NCBI GenBank assembly: GCA_021299175.1
Contig: JAJTFY010000006.1
Location: forward strand, 1-32,823
From: Chitinophagaceae bacterium
Lineage (GTDB): Bacteria; Bacteroidota; Bacteroidia; Chitinophagales; Chitinophagaceae
Direction of reading: 5' to 3'
DNA length: 32,823 bases
Both the position numbers and the translations under genes were made by a program. Below are positions 1-8,646 of this stretch, piece by piece (position 1 is the stretch's first letter; the number at the start of each line of letters is the position of its first letter). The notes below the pieces were generated by a model. The model ran no database searches. It had not been told where the DNA came from and worked only from the letters and a program-made list of their open reading frames with translations.

Positions 1-1617
1 ACTGAGATGCAGATTGTTTATATTGTTCTGGGCATACTGGCCTTTCTTTTTTTCATGCAGCAATTTGGTACGGCTTCTATCGGCAAGTTGTTTGGCCCAA
101 TCATGTTCATTTGGTTTGCCATGCTGGCGGTACTGGGCGTCTATAATATAACTGCTGAATGGAGTATTTTCAAGGCATTCAATCCAAGTTATGCCGTCAA
201 TCTCTTGATAAATTATCCAAAAGGATTTTGGCTTTTGGGAGCTGTTTTTCTTTGTACAACAGGAGCGGAAGCCTTGTATTCTGATCTTGGACATTGTGGC
301 AGGCAAAATATCCGCATTACCTGGATTTGGGTAAAGATAGCCCTGATATTGAACTACCTTGGACAAGGTGCTTTTCTACTCGGTCAACAAGGCAAGATAT
401 TTGCAAACGCGTCACTGATAAAGGATGTGTCATTTATTTCACTTCATCCCAATGCTGAATTGTTGAGGAATCCTTTTTACGCGATGATGCCTGATGCATT
501 TTTGTTGTTCGGTATCATCATTGCCACTGCTGCCGCAATTGTAGCCAGTCAGGCCATGATCAGCGGCTCATTTACATTGGTGAGTGTGGCCATGCGGCTT
601 AACCTGTGGCCCAAGTTTCGAATTAGTTATCCTACAGAGGAGCGTGGCCAGCTTTTCATTCCGGCCATCAACGGCATCCTGTTTGTTGGTTGTTGCTGCA
701 TCGTGATGTATTTCAGGTCATCGAGCAACATGGAAGCAGCCTATGGATTGGCTATCACGTTGTGTATGTTTGCAACATCTATTTTATTTGCCAACTTTCT
801 CGTACTGAGAAGGGTAAAGCCCATTTGGATTTACTTGTACCTCGGGGTCTATTCTATCATCGAATTCAGTTTTCTGGTTGCGAATTTGGAAAAGTTCCCT
901 CATGGTGGCTTTGCCACTTTTGTGTTGGGAGGTATTTTTGCGCTCGTCATGTATGTATGGTTCAAATCCAGAAAGATCAAAAACCGTTACGTGGAATTTG
1001 CAAGGCTGGACAATTATCTCCCCGTTTTGCAGGAGCTCAGCAACGACCAATCCATCAACAAATATGCGACGCATCTTGTGTACCTCAGCAGTGCCAACAA
1101 TCCCAAAGAGATTGAGTACAAAATCATCCATTCCATCCTGAATAAAAAGCCCAAGCGGGCAGACATCTATTGGTTTGTGCATGTCGATACCATGGACGAT
1201 CCATATACCTGTGAATATGAAGTGCAGACCATTATTCCCAATGAAGTGATTCGGGTGGAATTCAGGCTGGGATTCCGTGTGCAACCCAAGATCAACCTGA
1301 TGTTCAGGAAAGTGGTGGAAGACATGGTGTCCAACAAAGAAGTGAACATTACGTCCAGGTATGAAAGCCTTCAGCGCAACAATATCGCGGGTGATTTTGA
1401 GTTCATCGTGATGGAAAAATTCCTCAGCCAGGACAATGAACTTCCTTTCTGGGAGCGGGTGGTGATGAAACTATATTTCTGGCTGAAGGAAGTTTCCCTG
1501 TCAGAAGAAAAAGGATTTGGATTGGATGCCAGCAATGTAACCGTTGAAAAGTTTCCATTGGTGGTGGCTCCGGTCAAAAGTTTAAAACTGAAACGCATCA
1601 TACAAGATGAAGAATAA
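1..1617 (+). CDS. kup: KUP-family potassium uptake protein, 5'-truncated by the window
   Basis: Inner-membrane K+ uptake transporter of the KUP/HAK/KT family (K+/H+ symport in characterised members). The frame is open back to base 1, so the Met codon at 7 is internal; about 538 residues remain where family members have roughly 620-660, so around 100 N-terminal residues lie outside. The family motif TGAEALYSDLGHCG sits near residue 81 counted from the Met at 7. At least eight hydrophobic segments are visible up to about residue 320, then a soluble C-terminal domain of roughly 200 residues as usual for Kup. It ends 11 bases inside the next gene, which suggests translational coupling. Identity is firm; ion specificity is known from the family only. 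Confidence 0.93.
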   Translation, partial: TEMQIVYIVLGILAFLFFMQQFGTASIGKLFGPIMFIWFAMLAVLGVYNITAEWSIFKAFNPSYAVNLLINYPKGFWLLGAVFLCTTGAEALYSDLGHCGRQNIRITWIWVKIALILNYLGQGAFLLGQQGKIFANASLIKDVSFISLHPNAELLRNPFYAMMPDAFLLFGIIIATAAAIVASQAMISGSFTLVSVAMRLNLWPKFRISYPTEERGQLFIPAINGILFVGCCCIVMYFRSSSNMEAAYGLAITLCMFATSILFANFLVLRRVKPIWIYLYLGVYSIIEFSFLVANLEKFPHGGFATFVLGGIFALVMYVWFKSRKIKNRYVEFARLDNYLPVLQELSNDQSINKYATHLVYLSSANNPKEIEYKIIHSILNKKPKRADIYWFVHVDTMDDPYTCEYEVQTIIPNEVIRVEFRLGFRVQPKINLMFRKVVEDMVSNKEVNITSRYESLQRNNIAGDFEFIVMEKFLSQDNELPFWERVVMKLYFWLKEVSLSEEKGFGLDASNVTVEKFPLVVAPVKSLKLKRIIQDEE

Positions 1618-2689
1618 TCCAGATACCCTTCGTGTACTCATTGTCGGCTGCGGCAACATGGGCGCTTCGCATGCCCTTGCCTTTCACATGATGCCAGGTG
1701 CTGAAATCTGTGGCATTGTTTCTACTGGGAAAAGCAAAGAGTTGTTGAATGAAAAGCTGGGCGGTGGTCACCTGCTTTTCAGTGATTATCAGGAAGCGCT
1801 GAAGGCTACAAATCCAGATGCTGTTTGCATTTCAACCTATCCGGATACCCATGAAGCATATGCTGTTTTGGCTTTTGAAAAAGGATGCCATGTATTCATG
1901 GAGAAACCCATCGCAGATTCAGTTGCTGGTGCTGAGCGGGTAGCCGCTGCAGCAAAAAAGGCGGGAAAAAAACTGGTTGTTGGTTATATCCTCCGCCATC
2001 ATCCCTCATGGATCAAATTCATCGAAATTGCCCAACAGTTGGGAAAGCCCCTGGTGATGCGGATGAACCTGAACCAGCAGAGCCATGGCTATATGTGGGA
2101 TGTGCACAGGAACCTCATGAAAAGCCTCAGCCCTATTGTAGACTGTGGTGTGCATTATATTGATGTCATGTGCCAGATGGTAAGGTCCAGGCCTGTGCAA
2201 GTTTCAGCGATTGGTGCAAGGCTGACCAACGATATTCCTGAAGGGAACTACAATTATGGCCAATTACAGATAAGGTTTGAAGATGGATCTGTGGGCTGGT
2301 ACGAGGCCGGATGGGGACCCATGATCAGTGAGACAGCATTTTTTGTCAAGGATGTGATTGGACCCGAAGGATCTGTTTCCATCGTTGCCAAAGATGCAGG
2401 GGCTGCCGGAAAATCAGATTCAGTTGAGGCCCATACCAAAACAGAATCATTGCGCTGGCACCATACTTCAATTGATGCCAACAATGCTTTTACAAAGCAG
2501 GATGATTGGATAGATCTTACCGACGAGCCAGACCACCAGGAACTATGCAACCGCGAACAGGCCTATTTTATGAAGGCCATCCACGAAGACATTGACCTTA
2601 CAGATCATGTTGAAGATGCTGTAAACAGTCTTCGTATCGCTTTTGCCTGCGATGAAAGTGTGAGAACCGGAGAAGTGGTTAAACTCTAA
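1607..2689 (+). CDS. Gfo/Idh/MocA-family NAD(P)-dependent oxidoreductase
   Basis: A cytosolic two-domain dehydrogenase of 360 residues, the normal family length. The N-terminal Rossmann fold shows GCGNMGASHA near residues 15-24. The family's MEKP motif (the Lys of EKP is the usual catalytic residue) is near residue 100, followed by VVGYILRHHPSW at the domain junction. The C-terminal half is the alpha/beta substrate domain with DCGVHYIDV, the usual Asp/His-containing helix. The ATG at 1607 overlaps the kup end by 11 bases; no ribosome-binding site is needed to explain initiation. Substrate (sugar, inositol or other polyol) cannot be read from sequence, and the link with potassium uptake is not explained by known pathways. 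Confidence 0.88.
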   Translation: MKNNPDTLRVLIVGCGNMGASHALAFHMMPGAEICGIVSTGKSKELLNEKLGGGHLLFSDYQEALKATNPDAVCISTYPDTHEAYAVLAFEKGCHVFMEKPIADSVAGAERVAAAAKKAGKKLVVGYILRHHPSWIKFIEIAQQLGKPLVMRMNLNQQSHGYMWDVHRNLMKSLSPIVDCGVHYIDVMCQMVRSRPVQVSAIGARLTNDIPEGNYNYGQLQIRFEDGSVGWYEAGWGPMISETAFFVKDVIGPEGSVSIVAKDAGAAGKSDSVEAHTKTESLRWHHTSIDANNAFTKQDDWIDLTDEPDHQELCNREQAYFMKAIHEDIDLTDHVEDAVNSLRIAFACDESVRTGEVVKL

Positions 2690-2708
2690 TCTTTGTAACA
2701 ATTAAAAT

Positions 2709-2744
2709 AATGCGCCGATTGGGGTTTACCCGAATCGGCGCATT
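2709..2744. terminator. Strong hairpin between convergent genes, first of two
   Basis: Two 16-base arms (2709-2724 and 2729-2744) pair with one mismatch around a TTTA loop; the core is AATGCGCCGATT and its complement. It lies 19 bases after the oxidoreductase stop. There is no clear T-run on either side, so it may stop RNA decay or act with the second hairpin rather than as a textbook intrinsic terminator. Confidence 0.7.
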
Positions 2745-2750
2745 GTAATA

Positions 2751-2785
2751 GTTGGGGTAAAAATCCTGCTGAATTTTACCCCAAC
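2751..2785. terminator. Second hairpin between convergent genes
   Basis: A perfect 12-base inverted repeat, GTTGGGGTAAAA (2751-2762) and its complement (2774-2785), around an 11-base loop. The A/T end of each arm lies at the loop, so there is no outside T-run. It ends 15 bases before the stop of the minus-strand Asp-box gene, so it could serve both converging transcripts. Confidence 0.6.
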
Positions 2786-2800
2786 CATTTGCAAATGCAG

Positions 2801-5728
2801 TTATTTTATTTTTTCCTTATCAATCGCTTTTTTAACGTTGGCCTCAAATTGGGCATTGATTTCTAGTGCCTTTTTTTCAGCCGCTTCTACTCTTGATGTA
2901 AGCGTCTTGATGCTTTCCAGTTGAAGATTGCTGGGTCCTGCCTCATTAAAGCAAATCGCTTGGTACACCTGTGTGATATCTTCCCTCAGTCTTGTTTCAT
3001 CAGCAAAGATGGAGGTTTGCTTGGTAGGAATCAGGGTCCCCCTCAACGTTTCCAATGCAGTTAGGTATTCATTGCCAAGGGCAATTGATTTTTTGTTTTT
3101 CAATTTTGCAACATCTTCTTTGTAGGTTTTTTGCTTGTCTGCAATTCCTGCAACAATGGAGGCCAGTGATGTGTGCAGATTGTACAATTGCATGGCAGCG
3201 GCATATTGGGCTTTTCTTTCTGCCAGGGTAAAGGTTGAACTTTCTTCATGTACCAGACGGAACGGTTGTTTGTACTCATCCTTACCCACTTTCAATGTCA
3301 GTGAATAATTCCCTGGTAGCACCTGTGGTGCGATAGCCCCGCCATTGTCTGGCTTTGTAGCACCTGTGGCTGTTTTGGGTGGAGCAATCCGTTGTGTCCA
3401 GGTAACACGGTTGATGCCTTTTCTGTTGGTTCCTGGAATAGACTGTACCAGTTTTCCTTCTGCATCGTGTATCTCAAGTTTGACGGTGCCGGAGGTGATC
3501 CTCTCCTTGAAAAAATACTGAAAGGGTTTGATAGAAGGTGCGTTCGGTGCTACCCAACCGCCTGTACTGGGGAATCCACCATTGCCAAAACTACCTGTAG
3601 AGAGGGTGATATCACCTGTTTCAAATAGATGCACATCTTTTGCAAGGATCTCATTGGTGAGCCCGCGCATGGCAGAAATATCATCCACAACCATGATGCC
3701 CCTTCCATGGGTGGCAATGAGCAGGTCATCAGGATCTTCGATGATTTTATGGGCAAATCCGCTGAACTCATTGCTTGAAAAGGCTTTCCAAGTCTTTCCT
3801 CCATCCGTAGATTTCGCAGCATAGGTATTGTGGTCGCCGTACATGTGGTTGTCAAATGTGGCATATACAATCTCTTTACTGACATGCGAAGGCTCAATGC
3901 TGCTGACCCATGTTTGTGCAGGGATGCCAGTTCCATTGATGTTTACAGCGGTATTGGTCCAGGTCTTTCCTCCATCGCGGGTCAGTTGAAGGTTGCCATC
4001 ATCGGTTCCCACCCAGATGGTTTTTTCATCCAGCGGCGATTCAGCAATGGTGAAAATGGTGGTATGGTTTTCTGCGGAAGTATTGTCAGCACTGAGACCA
4101 CCATTGTTTTCCTGTTCCTGTTTTTTCTTGTCGTTGGTGGTCAGGTCTGGAGATATTTTTTGCCAATTCCTTCCCTGGTCAATGGAGCGGTAGAGGTATT
4201 GGGCTGCAGTATAAAGGTTCTTTGGATTGCCCTTTCCTGTAACGATAGGAGTATTCCAATTCCACCTGAGTTTTTCCTCTGCATTGGTTTGTAGCGGGCG
4301 AATGCTTACGGATTTTACTGTTCTGACATCAATCCTGTTTACATCTCCACCCTGGGACTCTGCATAGGCAATGTTAGGGTCCGTTGGATCTGGAACCACC
4401 CAGAATCCATCACCACCATAGATAGGTTTCCAGTCGCCATTGGCCACTCCACCAGCTGTTGAAGAAGGAGCAACCCAGCTTCCATTGTCTTGTAATCCAC
4501 CAAATACTTTGTAGGGCTTGCCCATGTCATGGTCTACATGATAAAACTGCCCGACAGGCAAGTTTTGGATAAAGGTCCAGGTGGCACCCCTGTCAAGGCT
4601 CATGTAAACGCCACCATCTGTTCCTAAATAAAGCTGATTCGTATTGGATGGGTTGATCCACAGCGCATGGTGATCACTGTGTACCCAGCCTCCATCACCA
4701 CTGGCTTCTGCAAAAGAATATCCTCCGTCACTTGAATAAGAAAAAGAATAAGCAGGGCGGTAAACCCTTTTGGAATCTTTAGGGTCAATCACCAGCGTAC
4801 TGAAATAGAATGGTCTTGAAACAACATTGAGTGAAGCGCTTTGTGGTTTCCAACTTGCACCACCATCGCTTGAAATATACAAACCTGTTTGTTTGGCTTC
4901 AACGATGGCAATCAGGTTGTTGGGTGAAGAGGGTGAGATGGCCAAGGCCGTTCTCCCAATGGGTTTTGAAGGCAATCCGTTCTCTAGTTGTTTCCATGTT
5001 TTTCCGGCATCCACACTTTTCCAAATCCCACTTCCTTCGCCACCAGATGAAAAAGAGTAAGGCGTTCTCCTGAACTCCCAGGTGGTTGCATAAAGGGTAT
5101 TGGGATTGCTTGGATCAATGGAAACATCTGCACAACCAGCTTTTTCAGAGATGTAGAGAATCTTTTCAAAGGTTTTTCCTGCATCGACGGATTTGTAGAG
5201 CCCTCGGTGTTTGCTGTCGCTCCAGAGCGGACCGGGTGCAGCAACATAAATGGTATTGGAGTTGGAGGGGTCGATGGCAATTTTTGCAATATGTTCGGTT
5301 GAGTCAAGTGCACCGGTCTTGCTCCAGTTGCTTCCAGCATCGGTGGATTTGTAGAAACCATTGCCAATGGATACAGAGTTGCGCATGTTGCTTTCGCCGG
5401 TACCTGCATAGATAACTTTTGGATTTTTCTGGTCGATAGCGATGGCTCCGATGCTCTGGCAATATTTGTCAAAAACTGGTTTGAAGGATGCTCCAGCATT
5501 GGTTGTTTTCCAGATCCCTCCGCCGGCAGTGCCGATATAGAGTGTTTTGCCATTCTCTGCTTCAACGCCCTCAATGGAAGAGATCCTTCCACTCATGGTT
5601 CCTGGGCCAAGTACCCTTGCTTCGAGTGTACCAAAACTGCTTGAATTCACTTCCGATTGTGCAGCTACAGCGGAAAAAATTACCATGCAATAAGCAGTAA
5701 TTCCAATTGATTTGAATGAAATATTCAT
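2801..5728 (-). CDS. Secreted Asp-box / VPS10 (sortilin-like) beta-propeller protein
   Basis: A 975-residue exported protein often annotated as 'glycosyl hydrolase' in Bacteroidota. An N-terminal signal peptide ends near AVAAQ (residue 24). At least eight Asp-box turns (S/T-x-D-x-G-x-x-W/F, for example STDAGSNW, SVDAGKTW, SSDGGASW, STDGGKTW) are spread from about residue 127 to 645, as in BNR/sortilin ten-bladed propellers. A FlgD-like beta-sandwich follows at about 745-830 (KLEIHDAEGKLV, then LPGNYSLTLKVG), then a helical, Lys/Glu-rich tail. No type IX secretion tail is seen at the C-terminus, so periplasm or cell surface by another route is likely. Asp-box propellers are structural, so enzymatic activity is unproven. 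It follows the LolA-like gene with a terminator between them. Confidence 0.85.
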   Translation of the reverse strand: MNISFKSIGITAYCMVIFSAVAAQSEVNSSSFGTLEARVLGPGTMSGRISSIEGVEAENGKTLYIGTAGGGIWKTTNAGASFKPVFDKYCQSIGAIAIDQKNPKVIYAGTGESNMRNSVSIGNGFYKSTDAGSNWSKTGALDSTEHIAKIAIDPSNSNTIYVAAPGPLWSDSKHRGLYKSVDAGKTFEKILYISEKAGCADVSIDPSNPNTLYATTWEFRRTPYSFSSGGEGSGIWKSVDAGKTWKQLENGLPSKPIGRTALAISPSSPNNLIAIVEAKQTGLYISSDGGASWKPQSASLNVVSRPFYFSTLVIDPKDSKRVYRPAYSFSYSSDGGYSFAEASGDGGWVHSDHHALWINPSNTNQLYLGTDGGVYMSLDRGATWTFIQNLPVGQFYHVDHDMGKPYKVFGGLQDNGSWVAPSSTAGGVANGDWKPIYGGDGFWVVPDPTDPNIAYAESQGGDVNRIDVRTVKSVSIRPLQTNAEEKLRWNWNTPIVTGKGNPKNLYTAAQYLYRSIDQGRNWQKISPDLTTNDKKKQEQENNGGLSADNTSAENHTTIFTIAESPLDEKTIWVGTDDGNLQLTRDGGKTWTNTAVNINGTGIPAQTWVSSIEPSHVSKEIVYATFDNHMYGDHNTYAAKSTDGGKTWKAFSSNEFSGFAHKIIEDPDDLLIATHGRGIMVVDDISAMRGLTNEILAKDVHLFETGDITLSTGSFGNGGFPSTGGWVAPNAPSIKPFQYFFKERITSGTVKLEIHDAEGKLVQSIPGTNRKGINRVTWTQRIAPPKTATGATKPDNGGAIAPQVLPGNYSLTLKVGKDEYKQPFRLVHEESSTFTLAERKAQYAAAMQLYNLHTSLASIVAGIADKQKTYKEDVAKLKNKKSIALGNEYLTALETLRGTLIPTKQTSIFADETRLREDITQVYQAICFNEAGPSNLQLESIKTLTSRVEAAEKKALEINAQFEANVKKAIDKEKIK

Positions 5729-5742
5729 GGTCTTGTTTTAAT

Positions 5743-5769
5743 AAAAAAAACCCGGCTTTGGACCGGGTT
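5743..5769 (-). terminator. Intrinsic terminator of the LolA-like gene
   Basis: On the minus strand a 7-base stem (AACCCGG, loop of 7, CCGGGTT; plus positions 5749-5769) runs straight into an eight-T stretch (plus A-run 5743-5750). It lies 19 bases after the LolA-like stop and just ahead of the Asp-box start at 5728, so the two genes are probably separate transcription units or joined only by readthrough. Confidence 0.88.
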
Positions 5770-5788
5770 CGGGTATGAGAGAATATGT

Positions 5789-6508
5789 TTATTGAGTCAC
5801 AACTTTGAAAACAGCCTCATCAATTTTTCCATTGACAATGACTTTGTTCAGCGTGATGGGTGCAGGAATAGCGCTGTTTTCAATGGTATGTGGAACAACA
5901 ATGCCTTCAGGTAATTTCTGGTAGTTGCTCAGGTTGACCACTGATTCAACTTCTTGACCGTTGGCAGAAATTTTTGAGCTGGTACGCACGATATAATACG
6001 TTTTGGGATCGAAGAAGAAAATGGACTCATTACCACTTTTCCTGGTCAGTTTCAGCTTTAAGCATTCAACGCCTTCGACATCTTCTTTCTCCATAAGCTG
6101 AATGCTATGACCTTTGGCTTTGTAGTCAACAAAGTCGCCCTGGAGGTCCAGCTGATCTTTGCCATATTTCAATTCATCCTGTGTAATTGGTTCTGGCTTG
6201 GTCTTGCCTTGCATTGGATTGAAATTCCATCCACCTTCAGCAGTAATGATGGAGTATCCTGTCATGCCCATCACCGTATATTCCTGCTTGGTAGCCTTGT
6301 TGTGGACTGCAGAGATAACAACAGGGATATCCATTCCCTGAACACTCAGGGTAGCTTCCTGCCTCATGCTGTTTACTTTTTTCCAGTTGTCAATGCCGCC
6401 AATGGCGTTAATGTGTTTTGTAACAATTTCATCTGCTGTTTGTGCGAAGGACATTGCAGACAAGAGCAAGCCAGTGACTGCGAATGAAAGATATTTGATC
6501 AGTTTCAT
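5789..6508 (-). CDS. Exported LolA-like (outer membrane lipoprotein-sorting fold) protein
   Basis: A 239-residue protein with a clear signal peptide (basic MKLIK, hydrophobic core, cleavage after AMSFAQ near residue 23). The mature part begins TADEIVTKHINAIGG, the opening seen in Bacteroidota proteins assigned to the LolA/LppX half-barrel superfamily, and continues as alternating strands, including FFFDPKTYYIVRTS and VPHTIENS. This fold carries lipid or lipoprotein acyl chains in the periplasm. There is no LolB partner nearby, and this family is paralogous to the true LolA, so 'lipoprotein-sorting-like' is as far as the sequence goes. Ends in a good intrinsic terminator. Confidence 0.75.
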   Translation of the reverse strand: MKLIKYLSFAVTGLLLSAMSFAQTADEIVTKHINAIGGIDNWKKVNSMRQEATLSVQGMDIPVVISAVHNKATKQEYTVMGMTGYSIITAEGGWNFNPMQGKTKPEPITQDELKYGKDQLDLQGDFVDYKAKGHSIQLMEKEDVEGVECLKLKLTRKSGNESIFFFDPKTYYIVRTSSKISANGQEVESVVNLSNYQKLPEGIVVPHTIENSAIPAPITLNKVIVNGKIDEAVFKVVTQ

Positions 6509-6639
6509 GTTTTGTATTTCTATGCAAGATAGGTCGCTTTGCTTTTCAGCAAAAAACTTCTCTGTAAAATGTTGAAATTTCTACACCAGCGGTAAATCCA
6601 CGCAGTCAAACAATCCAAATCCTTCGTAAATTCCCGTTC

Positions 6640-8310
6640 ATGAACCATTTCACCATCAGGGGCAATCTGGTTGACTGCCTGTCGAGAAGTTTGTCTCCCG
6701 CCTCAATTGAAGTCCGTGAGGGGAGAATCCAAGTGATTGAAATGCTTGAAGGCATATCATCTGATCCTTCCTTGCCATTCATCATTCCGGGCTTCATAGA
6801 CGCACATGTTCATATTGAAAGTTCCATGCTGATTCCTGCGGCTTTTGCCCGGTTGGCAGTAGTTCATGGCACGGTAGCAACGGTTAGTGACCCCCATGAG
6901 ATTGCCAATGTTTGTGGAATCGAGGGGGTCAGGTTCATGATTGAAAATGGGAAGACCGTCCCTTTCAAATTCAATTTTGGCGCACCCAGTTGTGTGCCTG
7001 CCACCGTTTTCGAAACAGCCGGTGATGTACTGGATGCTTCTCATGTTAAAGCCTTGTTGGAAAGTGAAGATGTCAAGTACCTGACCGAGATGATGAATTT
7101 TCCTGGTGCCATTGCGGGAGATCCGGAAATCCTTGAGAAAATTGCTTCGGCACAGGCACTTGGAAAGCCAGTTGACGGCCATGCACCAGGTCTTAGCGGC
7201 GATGGATTGAGGACCTATGTTGCAAGAGGCATTTCAACCGATCATGAATGCTTTACAATAGAAGAGGCAAAAGAAAAACTTACCCTTGGGATGAAGATCA
7301 TCATCAGGGAAGGCAGTGCAGCAAAGAATTTTGATGCGTTGATACCTTTGATTGAGTCCCATCCTGAAATGATCATGTTCTGTTCCGATGACAAACATCC
7401 GGATAGTTTGGTAGAAGGCCATATCAACCAACTCTGCGCGAGAGCGGTGAAGGAAGGCTATGATGTCTTCAATATTTTGCAAGCCGCCTGTATCAATCCC
7501 GTGGAGCATTATAAACTCAATGTAGGCTTGCTCAAATTGGGAGACCCTGCTGATTTTATTCTTCTGAACAACCTGTCAGATTTTAAGGTATTGGCAACCT
7601 ATATTGACGGGGTCAAGGTCGCTGAAAACGGTCTTTCGCTGATCCCTGACCTCAGCTTAGATGCCGTCGAAACCAAGGATAACAAGCCTTCATCAGCTCC
7701 CATCAATCGATTTGGTATCGAAAAAATCGATGTTGAGGACCTGAAGCTTTTGGGTGAGGGGGAGTATGGGTATCCTGTCATTGAATGCATAGATGGACAG
7801 TTGATGACGAATAAAATTTCACTTCAACCATTGCTTCGAAATGGCGCATGGTGCAGCAATACGGCCAATGATGTGCTCAAGATTGTTGTGGTCAACCGGT
7901 ACCATCAGGCACCCATCGCCAAGGCATTCATCCACCGGTTTGGTTTGACTGCTGGTGCCATCGCCTCATCTGTTGCCCACGATTCACACAATATTGTAGC
8001 TATAGGTGTAGACGATGAAAGCCTTGCCAAGGCCATCAATCTTGTCATCGAAACCAAAGGAGGTGTGAGTTGTGTTGGACCTGATACAGAACATTGCCTG
8101 CCATTACCAATCGGCGGCCTGATGAGTGCTGAGGATGGTTATGCAGTGGCAGCAGCGTACACATCGATTGATAAGGCAGCAAAATCACTGGGGTCAACGC
8201 TTTCAGCACCATTCATGTCATTGTCATTCATGGCACTCTTGGTCATTCCGCATATTAAGCTAAGCGACAAGGGCTTGTTTGATGGAGATGGTTTTGGGTT
8301 TTATGAATAA
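6640..8310 (+). CDS. ade: Adenine deaminase
   Basis: Cytosolic amidohydrolase converting adenine to hypoxanthine and ammonia in purine salvage. At 556 residues it is the usual Ade (YicP-type) length. The metal-binding motif GFIDAHVHIESS is at 51-62, PVDGHAPGLSG near 179-189, TDHECFTIEEA near 201-211, and the CSDDKHPDSL motif near 249-258; the C-terminal Ade-specific domain carries ASSVAHDSHNIVAIG. It begins 131 bases from the divergent LolA-like gene; no exact TAnnTTTG box was found upstream. Its stop codon abuts a GGGAYRA repeat array with no spacer. purA at 24647 is the opposite arm of adenine-nucleotide metabolism, though far away. Confidence 0.95.
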   Translation: MNHFTIRGNLVDCLSRSLSPASIEVREGRIQVIEMLEGISSDPSLPFIIPGFIDAHVHIESSMLIPAAFARLAVVHGTVATVSDPHEIANVCGIEGVRFMIENGKTVPFKFNFGAPSCVPATVFETAGDVLDASHVKALLESEDVKYLTEMMNFPGAIAGDPEILEKIASAQALGKPVDGHAPGLSGDGLRTYVARGISTDHECFTIEEAKEKLTLGMKIIIREGSAAKNFDALIPLIESHPEMIMFCSDDKHPDSLVEGHINQLCARAVKEGYDVFNILQAACINPVEHYKLNVGLLKLGDPADFILLNNLSDFKVLATYIDGVKVAENGLSLIPDLSLDAVETKDNKPSSAPINRFGIEKIDVEDLKLLGEGEYGYPVIECIDGQLMTNKISLQPLLRNGAWCSNTANDVLKIVVVNRYHQAPIAKAFIHRFGLTAGAIASSVAHDSHNIVAIGVDDESLAKAINLVIETKGGVSCVGPDTEHCLPLPIGGLMSAEDGYAVAAAYTSIDKAAKSLGSTLSAPFMSLSFMALLVIPHIKLSDKGLFDGDGFGFYE

Positions 8311-8481
8311 GGGATGAGGGAACAGCCAGGGATGAGGGAAAGGAACAGCCGGTAAAAGGGACGAGGGACAAGGGACGAGGGAAAGGAACAGCCAGGGATG
8401 AGGGACAAGGGACAAGGGACAAGGGACAAGGGAAAGGAACAGCCAGGGATGAGGGACAAGGGACGAGGGAGCAGCCAGGGG
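8311..8481 (+). repeat. GGGAYRA heptamer array directly after the ade stop codon
   Basis: About a dozen heptamers (GGGATGA, GGGACAA, GGGACGA), including four GGGACAA in a row at 8404-8431, are interrupted by a secondary unit GGAACAGCC at 8319, 8342, 8385 and 8436 and a variant GGAGCAGCC at 8468. The first heptamer starts at the base after TAA (8308-8310). The intergenic stretch 8311-8646 (336 bases) holds no gene: this array, a small hairpin (8483-8509), a terminator (8509-8536), about 75 bases without visible structure, and the opposing array. Confidence 0.95.
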
Positions 8482-8508
8482 ATTTTCAGATACTGTCTTA
8501 AACTGAAA

Positions 8509-8536
8509 AAGGGGCCAAGCATTGCTTGAGCCCCTT
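8509..8536 (-). terminator. Intrinsic terminator between ade and the DUF4293 gene
   Basis: AAGGGGC (8509-8515) pairs with GCCCCTT (8530-8536), continued by CAAGC/GCTTG around an ATT loop with one bulged A. On the minus strand the stem runs into TTTTT, so it best ends the glyA-DUF4293 transcript; on the plus strand the following bases are only AT-rich, so it may also work weakly for ade. A 7-base repeat TTTTCAG/CTGAAAA (8483-8509) lies next to it. Confidence 0.75.
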
Positions 8537-8611
8537 GATATTTTGATAAGCCAGACCGATAGGCGCTTTTGGAATTTGTAATAAAGAGATTTCACACAAA
8601 TGCTGCTTCAC

Positions 8612-8646
8612 TCGTCCCTAGTCCCTCGTCCCTTGTCCCTCATCCC
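8612..8646 (-). repeat. Opposing GGGAYRA heptamer array directly after the DUF4293 stop
   Basis: Read on the minus strand from the stop codon (8647-8649): GGGATGA, GGGACAA, GGGACGA, GGGACTA, GGGACGA, then GTGAAGCAGC. It is the inverted copy of the end of the other array: 21 bases at 8626-8646 are the exact reverse complement of 8446-8466, and both copies finish in a GCAGC tail. The TGA stop itself fits the last three bases of a heptamer (GGGATGA). Confidence 0.93.

Noticed and set aside
8260-8595. Open frames with SLVPHPWLFLSLVP-type repeats on the minus strand
   Set aside because: These are translations of the GGGAYRA nucleotide repeat; the heptamer cycles through all frames and no protein domain is present.
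8311-8646. CRISPR array at the heptamer repeats
   Set aside because: Units are 7 bases with no unique spacers of uniform length and no cas genes in the window.
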